A stretch of DNA of 64,000 nt. Origin: CAYJEO01 sp964369355. Its GTDB lineage: Bacteria; Bacillota_I; Bacilli_A; RF39; UBA660. Below, piece by piece: positions 51,550-60,400 of this stretch. The DNA lies in assembly GCA_964369355.1 (NCBI GenBank), contig CAYJEO010000001.1:27760-91759 (forward strand), given 5' to 3'. Both the position numbers and the translations under genes were made by a program. Every line of letters starts with the position of its first letter. The stretch's first letter is position 1. The notes beneath the pieces are model-generated. The model ran no database searches. It saw only the letters and a list, made by a program, of their open reading frames with translations, and was not told the DNA's origin.

Positions 51550-51574
51550 AAAAAGATATTAGTTATCTAATATC
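51548..51574 (-). terminator. Terminator of pflA
   Basis: GATATTAG (51555-51562), loop TTAT, CTAATATC (51567-51574), then seven Ts on the minus strand. It may also serve the convergent plus-strand gene. Confidence 0.75.
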
Positions 51575-52257
51575 TCTTGTAATTGTTGTACTTTTTCTAT
51601 ATCCATATCTAATACGTTTTTTAAAGGATATTCAAGTCCTAATTTTTCATATTTTTCTATAGCCATTGAATGATATGGTAATAATTGTACTTTTTCTATG
51701 TTGTTTATATTTTTTATATATTCTTTAAATCTTATAATATAATCTTCTGTATCATTTATACCAGGAATTATAACATGTCTTATCCATAGTTTTTTATTTA
51801 GTTTTTGACAAACATTTAAAAAATTATCAAATTCGTCTTTTTTATGTTTCGCTATTTCAAAAAATTCTTTATCAGTTATTCCTTTTATATCTAATAATAC
51901 TAAATCTGTATATTTTAATATTTCTTCATAATTACCTACACCTATTCCACTTGTATCTAAACAAGTATGAATATTGCAAGTTTTACAAAGTTTTAACATT
52001 TCTAATAAGAAATCTTTTTGTAATAAAGGTTCTCCTCCTGAAAAAGTAACTCCGCCATTATCATTAAAATAATTTTTATATTTTAAAATTTTTCTTATTA
52101 ATTCATCTGAAGTCATTTCCGTTCCATCATTTATATTAAATGTTTCTGGATTATGACAGTATATACATCTATTTTTGCAACCTTGCATAAAAACAACAAA
52201 ACGAATTCCAGGTCCATCTACTAGACCCATTGTATCTATTGAACTAATTTTTCCCAT
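51559..52257 (-). CDS. pflA: Pyruvate formate-lyase activating enzyme
   Basis: PflA is a radical-SAM enzyme that generates the glycyl radical on PflB. The 232-residue protein has the CX3CX2C motif in MQGCKNRCIYCHNPETF and the GGVTFSGGEPLLQ motif, with LLDIKGIT and WIRHVIIPGIND later. It starts at the pflB stop codon (one-base overlap), so it is translationally coupled to its substrate. Confidence 0.96.
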   Translation of the reverse strand: MGKISSIDTMGLVDGPGIRFVVFMQGCKNRCIYCHNPETFNINDGTEMTSDELIRKILKYKNYFNDNGGVTFSGGEPLLQKDFLLEMLKLCKTCNIHTCLDTSGIGVGNYEEILKYTDLVLLDIKGITDKEFFEIAKHKKDEFDNFLNVCQKLNKKLWIRHVIIPGINDTEDYIIRFKEYIKNINNIEKVQLLPYHSMAIEKYEKLGLEYPLKNVLDMDIEKVQQLQEILDN

Positions 52258-54470
52258 TAGATTTTTTCGTGGAATGTTCTTTCAATTACTTCTAATTGTT
52301 GTTCTTTGCTTAATCTAACGAAGTTAACTGCATATCCTGATACTCTTATTGTTAAACTTGGATATGCATCTGGATTGTTCATAGCATCTATTAGAGTTTC
52401 TCTATTAAATACATTTACATTAATATGTTGTGCACCTTGTTTAAAGTATCCATCTAATATATTAACTAAGTTTTGTTTTCTAGATATTTCATCTTGCCCT
52501 AAAGCTTGTGGTGTTATTGAGAACGTATTTGATACACCATCTTGACAAATATCTTTATAAGGTATTTTAGCAACACTATTTAATGAAGCTAATGCTCCAC
52601 AACAATCTCTTCCATGCATTGGATTTGCTCCTGGTGCAAATGGAATTGATGCTTCTCTACCATCTGGTGTAGCTCCTGTTTTTTTACCGTATACTACATT
52701 TGATGTAATTGTTAACATTGATAATGTATGTTTAGCATCTTTATATAATTCATGTTGTTTTAATGCATTAATGAAATATTCTACTACTTCCTTTGCTATT
52801 AAATCTACTTCATCTAAGTCGTTACCATATTTAGGGAAATCCCCTTCGATATTATAACTAATTGCTAATCCATCTTCGTTTCTAACTGGTGTTACTTTGG
52901 CATGTTTAATTGCTGATAAACTATCTGCTACTATTGATATACCTGCTCCGCCAAATGCCATTAATTTTTCAACATTTGTATCATGTAATGCTAATTGTGC
53001 CGATTCATATGCATATTTATCGTGCATGTAATGAATTATGTTCATTGCATCTACATATATTTTTGCTACCTTATCTAATACTTTAAAGTAAGCTTTTTTA
53101 ACTGTTTCGTAATCTAACACTTCATCGTTTATTTTTTCTACATCATCTAATACTAGTTTAAATGTTTTTTCATCTACTCCACCATTTATTGAATAAAGTA
53201 GTGCTTTAACTAAATTACATCTTGCTCCGAAAAATTGCATTTGTTTACCTAAAGTCATTGCCGATACACAACAAGCAATTCCATAATCAGATCCATATAT
53301 TGGTCTCATTTCTTCATCGTTTTCATATTGTAATGCATCTGTTTCAATTGACATTTTAGCACAATATTCTTTGAAATTTTTTGGTAACTTATCTGACCAT
53401 AATACTGTCATATTTGGTTCCGGTGCTGGACCTAAATTAGTTAATGTATGTAAAAATCTAAATGATGTTTTTGTTACTAAACTATTTTTATCATTTAACA
53501 TACCAGCAATTGATTCAGTTACCCAAGTTGGATCTCCAGCAAATAATTCATTATAGTCTGGAGTTCTTAAATGTCTCATTAATCTTAATTTAATTACAAA
53601 TTGATCGATTAATTCTTGTGCTTCTATTTCTGTTAATCTACCTTCTTCAATATCTTTTTCAATATAAATATCTAAGAATGTTGATACTCTACCTAAAGAT
53701 GTTGCCGCTCCATTGTTTTCTTTTGTTCCTGCTAAGTACGCAAAGTATGTCCATTGTACTGCTTCTTTAGCATTTTTAGCTGGCACTGATAAATCAGCCC
53801 CATAAGTTTTAGCCATGTTTTTAATTTTTACTAAAGCTTTTATTTGTTCATTTACTTCTTCTCTTAATTGAATAGTTTTATCATTAGTAATGTTTTCTAA
53901 TTTTAATAAATCTTTTTGCTTTTCGTTTATTAAAATATCAATACCATATAACGCTACTCTTCTGTAGTCTCCAATAATTCTTCCTCTACCATAAGCATCT
54001 GGAAGTCCTGTTAATAATCCATTACTTCTAGCTTTTTTAATATCTGTAGTATAAGCATCAAATACACCATCATTATGTGTTTTAATTGTTTCATGAAACG
54101 GTTTTAATAATTCACTATTCACTTCATATCCATAAGCTTCTACTGATTTTTCAGCCATTCTTATTCCACCAAATGGATTTACAATTCTTTTTAGTGGTGC
54201 ATCTGTTTGAAGACCTACTATTACTTCATTATCTTTATCTATATATCCAGGATTAAAATTATCTATTCCTGAAATTATATTAGTTTCTATATCTAATACA
54301 CCTTTTTGTACTTCTTCTTTTAGTAATTGTTGACATTTATTCCATATTGCATTTGTTTTATCTGTTGCATTTTGTAAAAAGTCTTCATTACCTGTATATT
54401 CAGTGTAGTTTTCTTCTATGAAGTTTGCTACATCTATATTTTGTCTCCAAAATTTACCTTTAAAATTCAT
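52257..54470 (-). CDS. pflB: Formate C-acetyltransferase (pyruvate formate-lyase)
   Basis: PflB converts pyruvate and CoA to acetyl-CoA and formate in fermentation. The 737-residue protein carries the active-site cysteine pair in GIACCVSAMTLG and the glycyl-radical motif in TIRVSGYAVNFVRLS near the C-terminus. With pyk and pduL in the window it outlines glycolysis to acetate and formate. Unlike NrdD here, its radical glycine is on the same polypeptide. A sigma-A promoter precedes it. Confidence 0.97.
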   Translation of the reverse strand: MNFKGKFWRQNIDVANFIEENYTEYTGNEDFLQNATDKTNAIWNKCQQLLKEEVQKGVLDIETNIISGIDNFNPGYIDKDNEVIVGLQTDAPLKRIVNPFGGIRMAEKSVEAYGYEVNSELLKPFHETIKTHNDGVFDAYTTDIKKARSNGLLTGLPDAYGRGRIIGDYRRVALYGIDILINEKQKDLLKLENITNDKTIQLREEVNEQIKALVKIKNMAKTYGADLSVPAKNAKEAVQWTYFAYLAGTKENNGAATSLGRVSTFLDIYIEKDIEEGRLTEIEAQELIDQFVIKLRLMRHLRTPDYNELFAGDPTWVTESIAGMLNDKNSLVTKTSFRFLHTLTNLGPAPEPNMTVLWSDKLPKNFKEYCAKMSIETDALQYENDEEMRPIYGSDYGIACCVSAMTLGKQMQFFGARCNLVKALLYSINGGVDEKTFKLVLDDVEKINDEVLDYETVKKAYFKVLDKVAKIYVDAMNIIHYMHDKYAYESAQLALHDTNVEKLMAFGGAGISIVADSLSAIKHAKVTPVRNEDGLAISYNIEGDFPKYGNDLDEVDLIAKEVVEYFINALKQHELYKDAKHTLSMLTITSNVVYGKKTGATPDGREASIPFAPGANPMHGRDCCGALASLNSVAKIPYKDICQDGVSNTFSITPQALGQDEISRKQNLVNILDGYFKQGAQHINVNVFNRETLIDAMNNPDAYPSLTIRVSGYAVNFVRLSKEQQLEVIERTFHEKI

Positions 54471-54494
54471 ATTTTTACCTCTTTTCGCCTAAAC

Positions 54495-54523
54495 ATTATA
54501 TCAAATTAGTGTTTTAAAAACAA
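54495..54523 (-). promoter_or_regulatory. Promoter of pflB-pflA
   Basis: TTGTTT (54523-54518), 17-base spacer, TATAAT (54500-54495). The -35 overlaps the T tract of the upstream ligA terminator. Confidence 0.6.
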
Positions 54524-54554
54524 GAATCCTTATGTTTTTTAAAAGAATTTCTTG
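54512..54554 (-). terminator. Terminator of ligA
   Basis: CAAGAA...TTCTTG (ends 54549-54554 and 54521-54526) with further pairs after a one-base bulge; TTTTTAAAA follows on the minus strand. Confidence 0.6.
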
Positions 54555-54577
54555 TCTGTTTTAAAATATTTACTACG

Positions 54578-56557
54578 TTATTTAATATTGTTTAAAAAGT
54601 TTAATTCGTCCCAAATAGTAATGCCTAATTCTAAAGCTTTTGTAAGTTTGCTTCCTGCTTTATCTCCAGCGATAACAACATCAGTGTTTTTACTAACACT
54701 TCCACTTACTTTTCCACCTAATTGTTCAATTACTTCTTTTGCTTCATCTCTTGTAATTTGTTCTAATGACCCTGTTAAGACAAACACTTTATTTGTAAAT
54801 AATTCGTTGTTTGTTATTTCTTTCCCCAAATAATTCGTATTAATGTTTTTTTCTTTTAATTTTTCTATTATATTTTTATTTTCTTCATTGTTAAAGTAAT
54901 CAACTAAACTTTTAGCAGTTGTTTTACCTATATCTTTTATATTTTCTAATTGTTCTAAAGTTTGAACACTTAATAAATCAATTGTTTTAAATTGTTGCGC
55001 TAATATTTTTGCTGTTTTACTTCCAACATGTCTAATACCTAAACCAAATAATAATTTCTCTAGTGAGTTATTTTTACTATTTTCAATTTCTGATAATAAA
55101 TTATTTATACTTTTTAATCCAAAACCTTCTAATTCCATTAATTCTTGTTTATGAAATTCTAAATCATATATATCTGTTATATCTTTTATAAAACCTAGAT
55201 TATAAAAATCTTCTATAATTCTTTCTCCTAAACCTTCAATGTTCATAGCGTTTCTACTAACAAAATGAACTAATCCACCTATTTTTCTTGCTGGGCATAA
55301 TTCATTTTGACAATAATATGCTGCTTCTGTCTCTTTTCTTATTAAAGTAGTACCACATATAGGACAAGTATTAATCATTTTAAAATCAATTTCACTACCA
55401 TCTCTTTTATCTTTTATTACTTTTTCTACTTCTGGAATTACATCTCCAGCTTTTTTAATTGCAACAGTATCACCTATTTTTAAATCTAATTCTTTGCAAA
55501 AGTCTTCATTGTGTAATGTAGTTTTTGAAATAATTGATCCCATTACTCTTACTGGCTCTAAAATAGCATTTGGTGTTACTTGACCAGTTCTACCTACTGT
55601 AAAAGTTATATCTTTTAATTTAGTTAGCACTAATTCTGCTTTGAATTTATACGCTGTTGCCCATTTAGGATATTTAACTGTGTATCCTATTTTTTGTTGA
55701 TTATCAAAGTCATTTACTTTTATAACTATTCCATCTATTTCATATGCTAAGTCATTTCTTATTTTAGTAGTTTCTTCTATGAAATTATTTACTTCTACAA
55801 TATTTTTAGTTAATATACTGTTTTTATTTGTTTTAAAACCAAGTCTTTCCATAAATATAAAAGCTTCTTCTTGGGTTTTAATTCCATATTTTGAAGGGTC
55901 CACTAATTGATATAAAAAACAATCTAAATTTCTTTTTGCTGCTATTTTACTATCTAGTTGTCTAACTGAACCTGATGCTGCATTTCTAGGATTTGCAAAT
56001 AAAGATAAACCTTCTTTTTGTCTTGAAATATTCACTTCTTCAAAAGATTTTTTACTCATGTATATTTCACCACGAACTTCAATATCAATATTTTTTTTTA
56101 GCTTTAAAGGTATTGTTTTAATTGTTTTAACATTATGTGTAATGTCTTCTCCAACTACTCCATCTCCTCTAGTTGCTCCTGTAATTAATTTACCTTCTTT
56201 ATAAATTAATGATACTGATAAACCATCTATTTTATATTCACAAAAATAAGTAGGATTTATATTTTCTTTTTTTATCTTGTTGTCAAAATTTATTAAATCT
56301 TCTTCATTAAATGAATTACCTAATGAAAGCATTGGCACTGAATGTGTTATCTTATTAAATTCAGATATTACAGTAGCCCCTACTTTTTTAGTAGGTGAAT
56401 CATCCATTATTAAGTCTGGGTGATTTTCTTCTATAGCTATTAATTCTTGTAAATATCTATCATATTCTTGATCTGATAACGTTGGATTATCTAATATATA
56501 GTACTCATGTGATGCTTTAGAAAGTATTTCAATTAACTCTTTAACTCTATTTTTCAT
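54578..56557 (-). CDS. ligA: NAD-dependent DNA ligase
   Basis: LigA seals nicks in replication and repair using NAD. The protein has 659 residues from the ATG at 56557 (GAGGGTGAT upstream). The adenylation motif KxDG is in CEYKIDGLSVSL at about residue 108. NPRNAASGSVRQLD and the zinc finger (CPICG, then CQNELCPAR) follow. Helix-hairpin-helix repeats (GLGIRHVGSKTA, IKDIGKTTAKSL) and a C-terminal BRCT domain (VFVLTGSLEQITRDEA) complete it. pcrA is upstream, the standard Firmicutes partner, but a pilin cassette separates them here. Confidence 0.97.
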   Translation of the reverse strand: MKNRVKELIEILSKASHEYYILDNPTLSDQEYDRYLQELIAIEENHPDLIMDDSPTKKVGATVISEFNKITHSVPMLSLGNSFNEEDLINFDNKIKKENINPTYFCEYKIDGLSVSLIYKEGKLITGATRGDGVVGEDITHNVKTIKTIPLKLKKNIDIEVRGEIYMSKKSFEEVNISRQKEGLSLFANPRNAASGSVRQLDSKIAAKRNLDCFLYQLVDPSKYGIKTQEEAFIFMERLGFKTNKNSILTKNIVEVNNFIEETTKIRNDLAYEIDGIVIKVNDFDNQQKIGYTVKYPKWATAYKFKAELVLTKLKDITFTVGRTGQVTPNAILEPVRVMGSIISKTTLHNEDFCKELDLKIGDTVAIKKAGDVIPEVEKVIKDKRDGSEIDFKMINTCPICGTTLIRKETEAAYYCQNELCPARKIGGLVHFVSRNAMNIEGLGERIIEDFYNLGFIKDITDIYDLEFHKQELMELEGFGLKSINNLLSEIENSKNNSLEKLLFGLGIRHVGSKTAKILAQQFKTIDLLSVQTLEQLENIKDIGKTTAKSLVDYFNNEENKNIIEKLKEKNINTNYLGKEITNNELFTNKVFVLTGSLEQITRDEAKEVIEQLGGKVSGSVSKNTDVVIAGDKAGSKLTKALELGITIWDELNFLNNIK

Positions 56558-56558
56558 G

Positions 56559-56583
56559 ATCACCCTCCCCTATTATCATTATA
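56559..56583 (-). promoter_or_regulatory. Promoter of ligA
   Basis: TATAAT (56583-56578), 13 bases, then GAGGGTGAT ending at 56559, ATG at 56557. Confidence 0.5.
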
Positions 56584-56602
56584 CCAAATATTAATAAAAA
56601 AA

Positions 56603-56620
56603 AACATACAATTGTATGTT
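56603..56620 (-). terminator. Terminator of the small pilin gene
   Basis: Palindrome AACATACAATTGTATGTT followed by seven or more Ts on the minus strand. It separates the pcrA-pilin unit from ligA. Confidence 0.75.
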
Positions 56621-56621
56621 T

Positions 56622-56978
56622 TTAATTACATTCTTCCATATATGTAAATTCATATTGATTAGACGATGTTTGAAATGAAACTTCTACACAACCATTCATT
56701 ACTTCATTGTTAACTGGATTTTTTAAATCTTCATTTTTAATGTATCCTTCTTCTTTTAAAGTTTGAATTTCCACTTGAATTGTGTTTTCGCTATATAAAT
56801 ATATATTTTCATTTAAGTAAGTTTGTGCTGCTTGTTCTATTTTTGTTATTTGTTCTTCTAAAGTATTTTCTCTTGCATTTTTTAATATTGAATTAACTGC
56901 AACAAATGTAATAGTTGCTAACAATGCAATTATTACTAATACTGCTAATAATTCAATTAAAGTAAAGGCTTTTTTCAT
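56622..56978 (-). CDS. Small prepilin-type protein (minor pilin/pseudopilin)
   Basis: The 118-residue protein begins MKKAFTLIELLAVLVIIALL, a prepilin signal with Ala rather than Gly before the cleavage site, Phe at +1 and Glu at +5. The mature domain continues the helix (ENTLEEQITKIEQAAQTYLNE). A compact domain with VEIQTLKEEGYIKNEDLKNP and two cysteines (Cys98-region and the penultimate residue) follows; they could form a disulfide loop. The globular part resembles residues 60-145 of the 445-residue membrane protein at 33-34 kb. It is preceded by one base, then a small membrane gene, all in the pcrA transcription direction. Confidence 0.85.
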   Translation of the reverse strand: MKKAFTLIELLAVLVIIALLATITFVAVNSILKNARENTLEEQITKIEQAAQTYLNENIYLYSENTIQVEIQTLKEEGYIKNEDLKNPVNNEVMNGCVEVSFQTSSNQYEFTYMEECN

Positions 56979-56979
56979 A

Positions 56980-57147
56980 TTAGTTACCTTTATTTAAAGA
57001 ACCATATACAAAACCAAATAAAGCTAGTCCTACTAAGAAAAATGTCAACCACATAAATGGATTACCTGAGTTATCTAAAATAAACCCTTGAATATTTGAC
57101 ATGAATTTTTCTAATTCTTCTATTATTCCTTCTAAAAAATTAATCAT
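56980..57147 (-). CDS. Small single-pass membrane protein of the pilin cassette
   Basis: A 55-codon frame (ATG 57147, TAA 56982-56980) with an AGAAAGGAAG ribosome binding site lies one base after the pcrA stop region. It ends one base before the pilin ATG. The product has an acidic amphipathic N-terminal helix (INFLEGIIEELEKFMSNI) and one membrane helix near the C-terminus (FMWLTFFLVGLALFGFVYG). The tight spacing and good ribosome binding site support a real gene. It might assist export or assembly of the pilin; no homologue was recognised. Confidence 0.7.
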   Translation of the reverse strand: MINFLEGIIEELEKFMSNIQGFILDNSGNPFMWLTFFLVGLALFGFVYGSLNKGN

Positions 57148-57148
57148 A

Positions 57149-59239
57149 TTAATCTTCCTTTCTTATACTTTTATGCCCCTTCATAAGTTGTTTAATTCCT
57201 ATTGGATGTTCAAAGGCTATTGTAAGTATTGATTTATCTATACCTACTATTATACCACTTCCAAATGTATCATGCAAAATTGATTCTCCTAAAGTATATT
57301 CAGCATTTTTATCAATGAAACTTTCTTTAGGTTTTATTTTAGATTCACTTACTAATTCGAATTCATCTATATCTAAAACATCTGCATTTATTTCATTTAT
57401 AAATCTACTTGGTGGATTATAATTATCACGACCAAATAATAATCTTTTTTTAGAATTAGTTATCCATAATTTTTCTTTTGCTCTTGTTATTGATACATAA
57501 CAAAGTCTTCTTTCTTCTTCAATATCTTCGTTACTTTGTAGTGAGTTTTGATGTGGGAATATTGTTTCTTCTAAACCTACTATAAATACATTTTCAAATT
57601 CTAAACCTTTTGATGAGTGAACAGTCATTAATGTAACTACTTCTTTGTTGTCTTTATATTCTTCTTTATCAGCTACTAAACTTATTTCTTCTAAAAATTC
57701 TTGTAAAGATACTATTCCACTTTGTTCTTCAAATGTTTTTGTAATCGATTTAAATTCTTCTAAGTTTTCTAATCTAGAAATTGCTTCTATTGTATTTTCT
57801 TTTTCTAATTCATAACGCATTTTAGTTTCCACTAATATTGCTTCTATTAATTCTGTTAAAGAAGAATTTTTAGATATTTCTATTAATTTATTTATTATTT
57901 TTTTAAATTCTAATTCTTTTGCATTTTCAATTGATTCAAATAAACTTCTTTTCTCTAATGTTGCTTTAGATGTTAAATTTTCTAAAGTTTTTAATCCTAT
58001 ACCTCTTTTTGGTACATTAATTATTCTAAGTAAACTTATATCATCATCTTGATTATATATTAATTTTAAATAACTTATTAAATCTTTTATTTCTTTTCTG
58101 TTATAAAAATAAAAACTTCCTACTACTTTATAAGGTATATTATTTCTTAATATTTCTTCTTCTATTGTTCTTGATTGTGCATTTGTTCTATATAAAACAG
58201 CCATTGAACTTAAAGGATTACCCTCTATTATTAATTTTTTAATTTGAGCTACAACGTAATGAGCTTCTTCTTTTTCGTCATATGTTCTATGATATTTTAT
58301 TTTTAAACCATCATCATTTTGAGTCCATAAATTTTTATCTTTTTTCCATTTATTGTTTTTAATAACTGAATTAGCTGCTTCAATTATATTTTTAGTAGAA
58401 CGATAATTTTGCTCTAATAAAATAACTTTAGCATCTTTATAATCTTTTTCAAAGTTTAAAATATTTCTATAATTAGAACCTCTAAATCCATATATACTTT
58501 GATAATCATCACCAACTACACATACATTTTGATATTTAGCACTTAACATTTTTATTAATATATATTGTGCTTCATTTGTATCTTGATACTCATCTACCAA
58601 TATGTATTCAAATCTTTCTTGATATTTTTTTAAAACATCTTTGTGTTTAGTAAATAGTTTTATTGGTAGCATTAATAAATCGTCAAAATCCAAAGAATTA
58701 TTAATTTTTAATTTTTCTTGATATCTTCTATAAACATTAAGTACTATTTCTTCAAAATGATTATTAGCAAAATTAGAATATTTATCCGGATCCATTAACT
58801 CATTTTTAGCACCACTAATTTTACTTTTTATAGCTCTTGGATTATATTCTTTTGGATCCAAGTTCATATCTTTTAATATTTTTTTAATAGTTGCTAATGA
58901 ATCATCTGAATCAATAATAGTAAAATTAGATTTAAACCCTAATAAATCATAATTTTCTTTAACTAATAATAAACCAAGTGAGTGAAATGTTGATATTTGT
59001 ATTTTAAAAGCTAGTGGTCCTAAAATATTTACTACTCTTTCCTTCATTTCTTTTGCTGCTTTATTAGTAAAAGTAATAGCTAAAACATTATAAGGATCTA
59101 CTCCTATTTCATCTACTAAATAAGCAATTCTAGTTGTTAAAACTTTTGTTTTCCCAGATCCTGCTCCCGCTAATACTAATAATGGTCCATTAATGTTTTT
59201 AACCGCTTCTAATTGTTTTTCATTTAATGTTTTTAACAT
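57149..59239 (-). CDS. pcrA: ATP-dependent DNA helicase PcrA (UvrD/Rep family)
   Basis: PcrA is a 3'-5' superfamily 1 helicase for repair and rolling-circle replication that removes RecA and stalled polymerases. The 696-residue protein shows motif I (LAGAGSGKTKVL), Ia (ITFTNKAAKEMKERV), II (ILVDEYQDTN), III (VVGDDYQSIYGFRGS), IV (EQNYRS), V (TVHSSKGLEFENVFIVGLEE) and VI (CYVSITRAKEKL). A C-terminal Tudor-like domain (HDTFGSGIIVGID) binds RNA polymerase in relatives. A little shorter than the usual 730. First gene of a unit with the pilin cassette. Confidence 0.96.
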   Translation of the reverse strand: MLKTLNEKQLEAVKNINGPLLVLAGAGSGKTKVLTTRIAYLVDEIGVDPYNVLAITFTNKAAKEMKERVVNILGPLAFKIQISTFHSLGLLLVKENYDLLGFKSNFTIIDSDDSLATIKKILKDMNLDPKEYNPRAIKSKISGAKNELMDPDKYSNFANNHFEEIVLNVYRRYQEKLKINNSLDFDDLLMLPIKLFTKHKDVLKKYQERFEYILVDEYQDTNEAQYILIKMLSAKYQNVCVVGDDYQSIYGFRGSNYRNILNFEKDYKDAKVILLEQNYRSTKNIIEAANSVIKNNKWKKDKNLWTQNDDGLKIKYHRTYDEKEEAHYVVAQIKKLIIEGNPLSSMAVLYRTNAQSRTIEEEILRNNIPYKVVGSFYFYNRKEIKDLISYLKLIYNQDDDISLLRIINVPKRGIGLKTLENLTSKATLEKRSLFESIENAKELEFKKIINKLIEISKNSSLTELIEAILVETKMRYELEKENTIEAISRLENLEEFKSITKTFEEQSGIVSLQEFLEEISLVADKEEYKDNKEVVTLMTVHSSKGLEFENVFIVGLEETIFPHQNSLQSNEDIEEERRLCYVSITRAKEKLWITNSKKRLLFGRDNYNPPSRFINEINADVLDIDEFELVSESKIKPKESFIDKNAEYTLGESILHDTFGSGIIVGIDKSILTIAFEHPIGIKQLMKGHKSIRKED

Positions 59240-59245
59240 TTTTAT

Positions 59246-59269
59246 ACCACCTACTCTTACGTAATTATA
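59246..59269 (-). promoter_or_regulatory. Promoter and ribosome binding site of pcrA
   Basis: TATAAT (59269-59264), 12 bases, GGTGGT (59251-59246), ATG at 59239. Confidence 0.5.
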
Positions 59270-59349
59270 CTTTACTAAAATAGTTTAGTCAATGAAATCA
59301 CCTTATTTTATATATCGAATATAATACATAGAAAAGAAAGGATGATATT

Positions 59350-60336
59350 TTGAAAAAATATTTAATATTAATAGGTTTAGTATTATTATCTCTTGCTTGT
59401 TTTATAGCATTTTTACCTGAGAAAGAAGATTCTAATTTAGAGAGCATTACTGTTGCTGAAGTAGCTCACAGTATCTTTTATGCTCCACAATATGTGGCTC
59501 ATTCTCTAGGTTATTTTGAAGAAGTTGGATTAGATGTGGAATTTATTTTAACACCTGGTGCTGATAGTGTTACTGCTGCTGTTTTATCAGGAGATGCTCA
59601 AATAGGTTTTTCTGGTAGTGAAGCTTCAATTTATGTATATAATGGTGGTGAAGAAGATTATTTAGTTAACTTTGCTGGTCTTACTAAAAGAGATGGTTCT
59701 TTTATAGTATCAAGAGAGCCAATAGAAGACTTTAGTGTTTCAGATTTAGAAGGAAGTTATGTAATTGGTGGGCGTAAAGGTGGAATGCCTGTTATGACAT
59801 TTGAATGGATTTTAAAGGAAAACGGGATTAATCCTAGTACTGATCTAACAATTGATACTAGTATTGACTTTGCTGCTATGGCTGGTGCATTTATAGGAGG
59901 TACTGGAGATTTCGTTAATTTGTTTGAACCACAAGCTACTTTAATAGAAAAACAAGGTTTTGGTTATGTAGTTGCTTCTGTTGGTGAGCTAGGCGGTGTA
60001 GTTCCTTATACTACTTATAATGCTAGATTAAGTTACATTGAAGAAAATGGAGAAACTTTAGAAAAATTTAATACTGCTTTACAAAAAGGAATTGATTATG
60101 TTTTAAATAATTCCAGTGAAGATATAGCTTCTGCTATAATAGATTACTTCCCAGATACGTCTTTAACTGATTTAACTAATATCGTGACTCGTTATAAAGA
60201 TGCTGATTCTTGGTTCAATACTACTTTAATAACTGAAACTGATTTTAACCATGTTCAAGATATAATGGAAGAAGCTGGTGAATTAACTTCAAGAGTTGAT
60301 TATAACAAATTAGTTACTACACAATTTTCAAAATAA
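59350..60336 (+). CDS. ABC transporter substrate-binding protein, NMT1/SsuA/TauA-like
   Basis: The 328-residue protein has an N-terminal export signal (about residues 1-24) with a near-lipobox LSLAC at residues 14-18, so it may be a lipoprotein. The mature part follows the NMT1/THI5-like fold: AEVAHSIFYAPQYVAHSLGYFEEVGLDV, ADSVTAAVLSGDAQIGFSG, and FNTALQKGIDYV. This family binds thiamine precursors, taurine, sulfonates or nitrate. The ligand is not identifiable. The start is TTG at 59350 with AAAGGATGA upstream; no ATG is available. The matching ATPase gene begins 3.2 kb downstream at the window edge. Confidence 0.85.
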   Translation: MKKYLILIGLVLLSLACFIAFLPEKEDSNLESITVAEVAHSIFYAPQYVAHSLGYFEEVGLDVEFILTPGADSVTAAVLSGDAQIGFSGSEASIYVYNGGEEDYLVNFAGLTKRDGSFIVSREPIEDFSVSDLEGSYVIGGRKGGMPVMTFEWILKENGINPSTDLTIDTSIDFAAMAGAFIGGTGDFVNLFEPQATLIEKQGFGYVVASVGELGGVVPYTTYNARLSYIEENGETLEKFNTALQKGIDYVLNNSSEDIASAIIDYFPDTSLTDLTNIVTRYKDADSWFNTTLITETDFNHVQDIMEEAGELTSRVDYNKLVTTQFSK

Positions 60337-60354
60337 GGCTTAAATGCCTTTTTA
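60335..60354 (+). terminator. Terminator of the substrate-binding protein gene
   Basis: AAGGC (60335-60339), loop TTAAAT, GCCTT (60346-60350), then Ts. Confidence 0.65.
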
Positions 60355-60375
60355 ATTTGACTTTTTTTATTTTTT

Positions 60376-60397
60376 TGATATTATATAGCCAGGTGAT
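60376..60397 (+). promoter_or_regulatory. Compact promoter of the kinase-like gene
   Basis: TGA-TATTAT (60376-60384), seven bases, then GGTGAT (60392-60397), ATG at 60401. Confidence 0.5.
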
Positions 60398-60400
60398 TTT

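Noticed and set aside
59240..59349. TPP riboswitch upstream of the NMT1-type binding protein
   Set aside because: The interval is too short and lacks the conserved CUGAGA and related elements.
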